In this document: piece by piece, positions 30,301 to 39,800 of the stretch
Numbering within the stretch: position 1 is the first letter of the stretch
Layout of the letters: each line of letters begins with the position of its first letter
Source: Entamoeba invadens IP1
Taxonomy: Eukaryota; Evosea; Mastigamoebida; Endamoebidae
Direction: 5' to 3'
Length of the DNA stretch: 55,045 bases
NCBI RefSeq assembly: GCF_000330505.1
Contig: NW_004191750.1
Coordinates: forward strand, 408,111-463,155
Translations under genes and position numbers: made by a program
Notes under the pieces: generated by a model
The model's database searches: none
Seen by the model: only the letters and a program-made list of their open reading frames with translations
What the model was told of the DNA's origin: nothing

Positions 30301-31803
30301 ATGCTCTTGCTCTTATTTGTTATCTCATCACTTGCAGACTCTCAAAAGTCTATTTGTATCAACGATTTTATTGTTTTTAACTACGAAGATCAGGCTATTA
30401 CAATTGACAACAGATTTGATTGTTACAAAGACATCCCAGATCAGAAGATGGTCAGAGGAATTAATTTGAAAGCACTTTGTTATGTCAACGAAAAATACAT
30501 GTATATGTCTAAAGGTGGGGAAAAGGTTAGCCGGTGTGGTGAATTTTTACAACTAGTTGGTCCTTACCAGAAACAAGTTATTTGTATGATAGCAGGATCC
30601 ATGAACATTACCAAAGCTGGTATCACCGAAGACTTGGAAGGAAAACTACTTGCCGTGAATGCTCAGATATACAATCAACTCTCTCCCAAAACAAAGGCAA
30701 CTAACAACTTTGTTACTCAACTTACTTTTTCACCGACAGATTTAGACCAAGGAATGAACCCATCACTTATCGTTATCGAAAGGAAGGAAAAAAGTACAAT
30801 AATTCAAATTATCAATTGTAACCAAGTTCTTAACCAAATTAGAGTGTATTCACCAGAAGTAGATGAAATGTTTTACTTAAAAGAAGATGGCAAATTCGAA
30901 ATAACAAATTTCAAAGGAAAGTACTCACTCAGACTCATATCATTCGATAAAAACAAGTTGGTATTAAACAACATCAACTTAAACGACGCAGATACGTTTG
31001 AGTTTAATTTCAGATTCCCTGCAATTAGAGCCAAAAATTGTTATTATGTTGTAGACACTAATGTGTTTTTACCATCACAATCAAATGATATTGCTTATTT
31101 CTTAAAGTGGCACATCCTTCAACCCGACTACAATAGTAATTTAGTAGAAAAAACAAGAACACCAAAAGGAATTCAATTTCAACAAACTGATGTTGTTAAT
31201 GGAAAAGGATATGTATCAATAGCTTTCTTGTATGTCACTGAAATGATGTTTGACCAAGATTTCACAAAAATGACTATTGAATTAGAAGTGGATGACACAA
31301 CACAACTCGAATTTATTAATGCTAATATGGTTTTTAAAACAGACTTTTTTTCCCTTTCAAATGATTCATTCACTTCTGTTGATGATAATTTGAAAAGTAA
31401 ATATTTCATAAAAGGCAAGGCAGTGACCGTTCAAATCTTTTTTAAACCAGAAAGAAGATCATTTTCTAATGGTTGTTCCATCAAATTATTTGTAAAGGAT
31501 GGCACTTCCGTGACGCTGAAAAAAGCCGTATTATCCCGTTCAAGTTTGTCTGACAATCAGTATTTATGTGACCACAAATCATGGGACTGTTACAACACCG
31601 AATGTCAAATTACAAATGAATCATATGTTCAAGGCACAAACGTATGGAGTGATAATTGCCGACCTGCTTGTGGTACATGCAGAGTTGGTTTTGTATGTAC
31701 AACTGGAGGGATGTGTATTCATGAAGTTAACAATAATCTGAGAAGTGGAACAGTAAACTTGTTCATAACAATCTTTGTTTTCTTTATACTCCTCGGCTTG
31801 TAA
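30301..31803 (+). CDS. Secreted, probably GPI-anchored protein with possible expansin-like region
   Basis: 500 residues with a signal peptide (MLLLLFVISSLADS) and a C-terminal hydrophobic tail (~480-500) behind a small polar linker, the layout of a GPI-anchor signal. Residues ~55-130 (CGEFLQLVGP, then VICMIAG and DLEGKLLAV) loosely recall the double-psi beta-barrel of expansin-like proteins, with a beta-rich domain following. This is tentative. A cysteine cluster lies at ~425-475 (CDHKSWDC, CRPACGTCRVGFVC). It probably sits on the plasma membrane or cyst surface. I do not firmly recognise the family. Confidence 0.75.
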   Translation: MLLLLFVISSLADSQKSICINDFIVFNYEDQAITIDNRFDCYKDIPDQKMVRGINLKALCYVNEKYMYMSKGGEKVSRCGEFLQLVGPYQKQVICMIAGSMNITKAGITEDLEGKLLAVNAQIYNQLSPKTKATNNFVTQLTFSPTDLDQGMNPSLIVIERKEKSTIIQIINCNQVLNQIRVYSPEVDEMFYLKEDGKFEITNFKGKYSLRLISFDKNKLVLNNINLNDADTFEFNFRFPAIRAKNCYYVVDTNVFLPSQSNDIAYFLKWHILQPDYNSNLVEKTRTPKGIQFQQTDVVNGKGYVSIAFLYVTEMMFDQDFTKMTIELEVDDTTQLEFINANMVFKTDFFSLSNDSFTSVDDNLKSKYFIKGKAVTVQIFFKPERRSFSNGCSIKLFVKDGTSVTLKKAVLSRSSLSDNQYLCDHKSWDCYNTECQITNESYVQGTNVWSDNCRPACGTCRVGFVCTTGGMCIHEVNNNLRSGTVNLFITIFVFFILLGL

Positions 31804-32511
31804 CAGATTATGATCATATAGTTGACTGAAAAGTCGATCACCTATATTTTAATTAAACTTACAATAAATATTATTGTTTTATTTGAGCAAATAATCATTT
31901 CCATATTATTAAAGATAAAAAACACCAAATGAAGTAAAGATATGTTTAAATCTATTTTAAATGACATACTGTTTTTGATGATTACATTATTTGGTATACT
32001 TTTCGTTTTTTAATATTGGTCATATATAATTCAAAAACTTAAGTTGAGTGTGAAAATGGTCAACCAGAAGAATAAAAAGAATGTTTGTGTTGATAATGTT
32101 GCGAGGACAATTAATTTTTTAATTAACTTCTTGTTTCTTTGTGTTCACTTTTGAGGAAACTCACATTCTTGGCCAAAAAAAAATTTTGTTAATAACTCTC
32201 AAATTTCCTTCAACTCTAGACACCCCGATTTTTAGGATTAACATGTCCTGATAAGACTTTTCAAACAAGAAAATAGTGCTGGGTTATAATTTGTGACAAT
32301 TTCTTGAAGAAACATTTTACAATTATGAATCATTTTTATGATGAAATTAACATGTGTTTGGTACAAAAGTACGGGAATTAAGGGAATTTCACAATTTGTT
32401 AATTGTAAACAACAAACAAAAAGGTAACGAAGATTCAATATGGATGAAATAAGTGAGGGCTGGTGTTGATAAAGGAGAAACTCGAAATGAACAAACATTA
32501 TTATACAAAAG
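31804..32511. other. Intergenic region
   Basis: A 708-bp AT-rich spacer. An open frame on the minus strand overlapping the next gene (32238-32645) is not coding-like. No other feature seen. Confidence 0.5.
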
Positions 32512-32979
32512 ATGTTAGCAGTGATGTTATGTTTTCTTTCTTTTGCGCTCGGTGATGTTACAGCCAATGGTGGGTGGGTCCAAGAAGTATACAAAGCCAA
32601 ACAACATTTGTCACTTTTGGATTCAACTGTTGAAGAATTAGACAATCAAGCCAGACATATTCACAACGTTCTTGACAACGCTAAACTCGATTTCGAAAAC
32701 ACTATTCCTTCTGCTAAAGCTGAAATTGCAGCTAAGATGAGAATGATGGAAGAACAATTGGCTACTTTTGATCAAAAAAGAAGTAACGTTCTCTCGGCTA
32801 TGAAAGAAATATTAAGCAACTTCCCCGAAGACTTTAAGTCCAAGATTATTCGAGAACTTAAGCTTGATGTCAGATTCAACCAAGTCGACTCTCTTTTGGA
32901 AAAGGTGAAGATGATGAAAGCTCCAAAGAAGGCTGTAACTAAAGCGGTGAAAAAGGCTCTTGACGCTGTTTTGAACTAA
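32512..32979 (+). CDS. Small secreted helical protein
   Basis: 155 residues with a signal peptide (MLAVMLCFLSFALG). The mature protein is predominantly charged and helical, with heptad-like stretches (residues ~30-95) and a Lys/Ala-rich C-terminus (KKAVTKAVKKALDAVLN) that could form an amphipathic basic helix. It has no cysteine after the signal. No family is recognised. A TATA-like ATTATACAAAA stretch lies just upstream. It may be a lumenal or secreted protein; the basic helix invites comparison with membrane-active peptides, but nothing shows activity. Confidence 0.7.
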   Translation: MLAVMLCFLSFALGDVTANGGWVQEVYKAKQHLSLLDSTVEELDNQARHIHNVLDNAKLDFENTIPSAKAEIAAKMRMMEEQLATFDQKRSNVLSAMKEILSNFPEDFKSKIIRELKLDVRFNQVDSLLEKVKMMKAPKKAVTKAVKKALDAVLN

Positions 32980-33793
32980 ACACAATCATAGACTTTTTAT
33001 TCTTTTCATTTTTTTAATTGACAATTGAAGACAAAACAGGTAAGTTACTCTATTTTTGAAATAGGTACTTTTTAAATTTCTATTTTTTGTTTTCTTTTTT
33101 ATCATATTTTAACTGTTAAAATTTAACATTCAAAAAACAGATCAAAAAACACAAAATTGTTTTTAAATTAATTTTGTGTTATTGGTTTTTTTGTTCAGTT
33201 ATTCTTACTTGAAATAATAAGTAAAAATCATTCAAATAGTAACCCTTTGTTAAGTAAAATTATAAATAAATAAATAATTACATTATAATAAAAAGGTAAT
33301 AACAAAAATTATTGTTCTTTTTTAATATTTTTAGTATAAAATAACAAAAAAAATAGCCAATGTATTTTAAAAACAACACACTCAAAAAAATAAAAAACGA
33401 AAGTTTATTAGTATTAAAATTAATAATAAATTAACAATTAATAATTAATACAATTACACATCATTTTTTTTTAATTATATAAAACAATAATTTAAAAGGA
33501 AAGAAAAAAAGAACTACAAAAAGTGAACCACTTTTCAAATATAAAAACATTTTTGATTTAAACACACACTAAATAAATATTATTTTTTTGTTATAATGTT
33601 ATATAATATTATCAATATATCATATGAACCAATTTCAAACATAGTAGTTGTTATATACTTCCATTAGTAAATAATTAAATAAAAGAATGATAAATTACTC
33701 GATTTCTATGTCTAAACTGTATTATTCTTTTTTTCAAATATCAAGTTTAGTCTTCAAACTGTTTTAATGCTTAAATAATATAGAAAAAAAACT
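32980..33793. other. AT-rich intergenic region upstream of the DOCK gene
   Basis: An ~0.8-kb spacer dominated by A/T runs. No coding frame or inverted repeat stands out. Confidence 0.5.
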
Positions 33794-33802
33794 AAAAATT
33801 CA
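33794..33802 (+). promoter_or_regulatory. Entamoeba-type initiator (Inr)
   Basis: AAAAATTCA, identical to the described E. histolytica initiator consensus, ends 9 nt before the ATG at 33812. This fits the very short 5' leaders of the genus. Confidence 0.65.
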
Positions 33803-33811
33803 GAACTTATC

Positions 33812-36800
33812 ATGAGTGAGCCGGTGAAAGTTCCAGCCACGAAAAAGAAGAAAGACGCCAAGGACGTCGACTACATCTATCAGAAATACGACCACGAAAA
33901 CTTTGGGTGTCTGGACTCTTATCAACTTCAACAGTACATTCGCAATGAATATCACGTCGACATGCCCGACGCAAAGGTGAAGGAGATCATTAGTGAGAAC
34001 ATCCGGAAGACGACAAAAGGGTCTGACAAGACTCATTTGCATCGCGACGACTTTCTTAATGCGGACAAATTTCTTGAGAGTAAAAAAGACGAGTTGATTA
34101 AAGAATACGGAGAAGTGAAAACTGAGGACTGGGGGTTTTACAAACAAGAAAAAGAATACGACCAAAGGTACAACGAAGATAAGAAAAAGGTATTAAAAAC
34201 ACAACCAAAGCAATTTCTAGTATTACCTAAAGGTGCTGTGATACCAGCATTTTCATTTCAATCTGCCGTGTCGAAACCATTTTCCGATGGGTCAACTACA
34301 ACAGCGTTTAACATTTGTTGTGATCACACTTCAACACTCCCAAGCCCATATTTTGGGTCAGACAAATTTGCAGAGATGCATAACTACTCGAAGGCTTCGG
34401 AGAACATTTTGAAGAATAACGTTTCACTTAAACAAGAGTATCTACACTTAACTCCAGTGTCTGAAGACACTACAAATTGCTCGAATAATATCAAAGACAA
34501 ATCCCTCTTTGAATTTCTCTCACCCGACGAGAGCTTTGAATTTAAACCGATTAGTATCAAAGATAAGAACAACACATTAACCAAATTTGCAATTAAAATG
34601 GAGAGCATAACAATGGAGAACGACAACAACTTCGACAAGATGCTTGTGCAGTTCTTCTTTGTCGATAAAACCACAAATCAAAAGATGACTGATACAACGG
34701 GAGTCATTGTGACTAAAGGAGTTGCCAAAGACTCTTTCATTGTATTTGAAACTACGAAGAAGGTGATGGAAAATCTGTACGTTGTGATGAAGGTGGCGCT
34801 CGATACTGAAGAAGCACTTGCAAAAAAGAGCCAGAAGACTTTTGATACGAGGAAGTCGACTTCACAGAAGACGGCGAAACAACCGAAGGTGACGAAGTCG
34901 TCGTCGACTGTTATGGCGACTAAGAGCAAATCGGGTGATATCGAACATCCTTTTGTGTTGTTTTGTGGGACTGGGGAGCTTGAGAAGAAACGAAGCAAAT
35001 TTGAGACGTGCGACGAGCACCAGAAACTTGAAATTCCAAAAATAGAAAACGCCGAAATTCATCAAGTGAGTGACAAGCATGGGTTGGGGATGTCTTCAAA
35101 AGGGCCTCAAAAAGTGAATCCGCTTGACATTGAAGCGATTGAAAGAGCAGGAACGACTGAATTACCACCCGTTGAGAAAGAAGAACGTGGTCAGAATGTG
35201 GATAGTAAGACTGAAAAGAACACTCCGAATGATGAACAGATGTGTTTCAATTACTCTGGGACGTTATTTAATGTCGAAGACTGGGACAACACAAGTTATG
35301 AAAAGAAGAAGGACATCAATATCTTTAATAAGGAAGTGATAATAGGCAAATTCACTGTTCAAGCACTTCAATTGGAAGACCACTTTTTGGACTCCTTCAA
35401 CCAATATGACTGTTGTCGAACGAAACAAAACTTGGATGAAAAGGTCCAAGGAGATATATTTGCGTTGGAGAATATTGGGAGAAGAAGTGTTACGTGCTGC
35501 TTTACTAACATGTTCTACGACACATTGATCATCAACTTGAAAGAAGCAAATTTGGGGAAAGACAAGAAGGACGGCATTTTCTATGTGAGTGTCCATTTAA
35601 TTGATACGGATCAACCAAAAGACACGTTTCTTGCGTTTCACCCTCTTTTGATGGACGGGAAGATGAATGAGAACTTCACGAGTCAAACGTATGTCATTCA
35701 AAAAACAGTAAAGATGTATGACGAAATCAAAGTGAAGCTTCCCACACCAATTAGCTTCACTACCACTCTTGTATTCACCATCGAAGAGTTTGGGAACAAC
35801 TCGTTGTCTTCAAGAGATAGAAAACGATACGCCACTTTGCCATTGTACGAGTCGAAAACACCAATTTTTGATAGAACAGTCACTGTGAAATTGGCGAACT
35901 CCGAACCTTCACTGAAAGAACTTTCAACACTGGACGTGGCCGATAGAGGACCTTCTTTGAAACTGTCAATCACGTCGTTGGCAACAGGATACCCATCTTC
36001 GTCGTGTTTATTTGATTACTTCACTCCGAATGATCAGGTCGGGCTGAAACATCTCGAGAACCTCCCAACACAACTTCTCACGGAGTACTTCCAAGCGATT
36101 CTCGACACTGAATTTCTGAAGATGGTGAATTTGAATCGAACGCCACAAGACGCTAAAAAGAATGAAATAGTCTTTTTTGATCACGTGAATATGCTTGTGA
36201 CATTAATTGGGAAGTTGTGCCCTGTTGAATACCCGATGACACGAAATCAGTTGCTGCAGAGGTATATCTCCTCATTCAATCCATGTCTCACAGAGCCCCT
36301 TGTGTTTGCGTCGACCATATTATCGATAGTGAATGTTGCGTTGTCTCGAATTAAAGTGAAGAGTATGCAAGTGATTTTAGATCATATGTGGTTTTACCTT
36401 GAAATAGCGGAGAAGTGTATTATAGTGTTTGTGTGTCTTGCGTTTGACAAGATGAAACGACAGAAAAACTTTGTCGACAAAAATGTGGAGTACTTTGAGA
36501 ACACCATTTTAACGGAGTTAGTTGAGAACTTTGCGAATTTAGTCATCTTGTTCTCGACGGATGTGAGTCAGTTTATGTGCGGGTTAATACACGCCAATTA
36601 CTATTTTGCGAAGTTCTTCCGATCGATGTTGTACTGGTGGCGGATTGGAAAGATAGCGGAGATGATCGAGAACTACATGAACCAACTTGCACTTGCTATT
36701 CTACCGATTAGCGACAAACCAATTAAAAATGAAAAGGTCGAGAAGAGCGACAAAAGCGATATCAAACGGAAGGTGGTGAATCTGCCGTATTTACTAAGAT

Positions 36801-39800
36801 TTGACTTCTTGGCGATATTGAGAGATTTCGACTTCTTATTCCAAAAGGATTGCCCAAAGAGGTTGGAGTTTGAGGACACCACAGAGCTGCCAGATATCAT
36901 GCGAAATCAACACTTTTTCCATGGGATTTTGATACGGCAATTTATGAAGATATTGGTCAAAGATGTGAGTGGGACTGACTTGCGAATTGAGAGCAAAGAC
37001 ATCAATTTGAAGGACGTTTTAACAAAAATGGCGGTGTATTCTATCGGCTCGTTAGTGGAGAAATATGACACTTATAAGTTTTATCAAGACAAGAAAGAGA
37101 ATATAGCAGTGATGCTCTTTCCTATAGTGTGGTATGCAATAGACGAGAAAAATTACTTTGAGAGAATCACTCCGTTTGTGACAAAAATGATTCAGAAGAA
37201 GCAAATGATGATCTCTGAGAAGGAATTGAATGAGATTTATATATGGAAAGTGTTTTACTCGACATTGATTTGGGTGCTAAAGAACATCAACAAAACTACA
37301 CTGACAAATTTCTGCACAAAGGAAACATCGGAACGAATTTGTGGGCTACTCTTCCACTTGAGACAAGCACTCACAATCTCTTCACTTCCTATTTTAAAGA
37401 AGTTTAATGTGAATGTGGAGTATGACGAGGCGCGGTTGAATCTCATTGAATTGATCACAAAGGATATTGTGAACTTCGATGCGGAGATCCCACTGTTGGA
37501 ATCAAGACTGAAACAGATTGAAGTTGAAACAAAGGAAATTGAGTTTGACAGATCTTTAATAAACAGAAGAGAAACGTTAACTACTGTAGACCAACCAGTC
37601 AACCACCGACCAAAGATGACGCCTAGGTATTCTGTAAATTCAGATAAAGCAATGCAAGACCTTATTGATAAAGTGAGAAGTCCACGTGTGAAACAAAATG
37701 AAATGAATATGTCACTGAATTTACCGGCAAGATCAAACTCTGACGCGGCTGAAAAGCCTTCAAAGATGTCATCAAAGTCGTCGGTGTCCCCTTCAACACT
37801 CAATTTGAAAATCAGTGAACCCGAACCAAAGCCACAAGAAGACAAGGTGAAGTCCCCCAAATCACCAAAGTCGTCGAAACGAACGTCTATCAATAAAACG
37901 CCAACGCAAAATGAAGAGATTGAAAATACGCCGCAAGCACAAAGCCCTAAAGTCACTCCACTGGATAAGCCTGAACCGGTATTTTCAAGAAAGAGTGATG
38001 GAAATGGCGAGGAAAAGAAGGAAAAGAAACGACAACGAACGCCACATTTGAGTCGAGACACTACACCACCCCTTGTTCTTTCTGAGACGGAACAAGTTGA
38101 AGAAAAGGAAGGGAAGGAAAAGGAGAAGAAGAAACCTAAAGAGCGTTCTCGACGCCTTTCATCGAGTGGGATGGGCACGGGGACCCTTAAAAATGGGATT
38201 TTTGGATTGAAGAATATGGTCGTGAATGCGTGTGGGAAAATAGTTGATGGTGTTGCAAACACTACAACTAAAATGGTAGAAATGGTCTCGATTGAGAATA
38301 AAAAGAAGAAGAAAGACTTTGACTCTTTTAACGACTCGGAAAATACGACTTCTGAAATGGATCGATCGGCAGAGGAAGTTGATAGTGAGAGTTATTTGAT
38401 GGCTATTTTACACACGTTTTACTTAAGAAGTGCATTAAAAGTCGTTATTGATGTAGTTATGCGACTTCTGGCGACGCGAAGTATTGTTGGCGATGAGATA
38501 GAGAACAGTTTGAAAGAGATCTATGACACGATGTTACTCCGTATTCGAATTAATGGAGTCATTGCAAGTGACAAGTTTGATTTCATGTTTAACACCATTG
38601 TGAAATTTCCAGAGGTCATGGAAAACTCGGAGAAGATCACTGAGATCGTCTTAACTGCGTTAATGGATATGGTCAACGAAAAGGAAAAAATGGTGAGCAC
38701 TCTTGCCGTCCAACTCCTCTTCAGTTTACTGAAAACGGAGTTTATGTTTTATAATAAGACGTCGTTCATGGCATTGACGATATCGGGAGTTATCGCGAGT
38801 TGGAACGATAAGGAACCGACACGATTCAAAAAAGTCCTCTCTGGACTCGATGACGAATTTAAGAGTCAAACGGAGATGTCGAATAAAACTGCGAAACAAA
38901 TGGTTGATGGTATTCGGCATACTATGGTGAATGAGAACGCCGTTTATAGTGCGCAACAATTGTTTAATGGACAGGAGTTTGGCATGTTGTATGATGTTGT
39001 GGGATACATCAAAAGTGGGATCAAAGTGGTGAAATTTTGTTTGGAGGATGTGTTAAATATACCGGTGAAGTTGTCGAATAACAACAGCGAAATGTTTGGA
39101 GACATCTTTAATGTGATGTTACAGTACCTTCCATATTCCGATGTCATAGGAGGGAAACTCGACGTGTATGTGACCGAACGATTTGAAGGAGAGATCCAGG
39201 AGAAAGCGAAAAAATTGGTTGAAGATGTCAAAGATGAGATCAATCAATTGCACATGTTAATGGACAACGCAATGCAACAAGTGAGCGACAAAAAGAAGGT
39301 TTTTGAAAGGAAGCGAGTCCACTGTGAGAATGGGAAGAAAATAGCCCTGCAATTACTGAAATGGATCAATCGAATGAATTTGGTATCACTTGAAGATGGA
39401 TCTGTCGAACGACTTGATGAAGACGGAGAGGGCGTGAAATTGATGAATCAGTTCCAAAAGGAAAATGATGAAATTGGAGAGATCAATCCTTTGTGTCCAA
39501 TCACTACGGAAGAGATGAGCAAATTACTGAAATTGGTGTATGGGAAAATTGAATATCAAATTGCTGAGATGCAACGACTGAAAGATGATGAAATACACAA
39601 TCGAATCAAAATGAAAGAAAATGAAGACTTTAATTCGGCAATTGCAAGTTACGTGAAGACGAAATACACTGATTTGGGAAATCAAGTTGCTTTGAGTGAT
39701 GTTGAATATCGAGACTTGCAGGCGTTGTTAATCAAAATGTCGAGTCTCGACGAAGAAGTCAAAACGGCGAACGCAAACATCGATACGCAAACGAAGGAAA

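Noticed and set aside
37255..38262. 335-codon minus-strand frame within the DOCK gene
   Set aside because: It is antisense to the Ser/Lys/Pro linker coding sequence and is Phe/Ser-rich low complexity, a mirror artefact.
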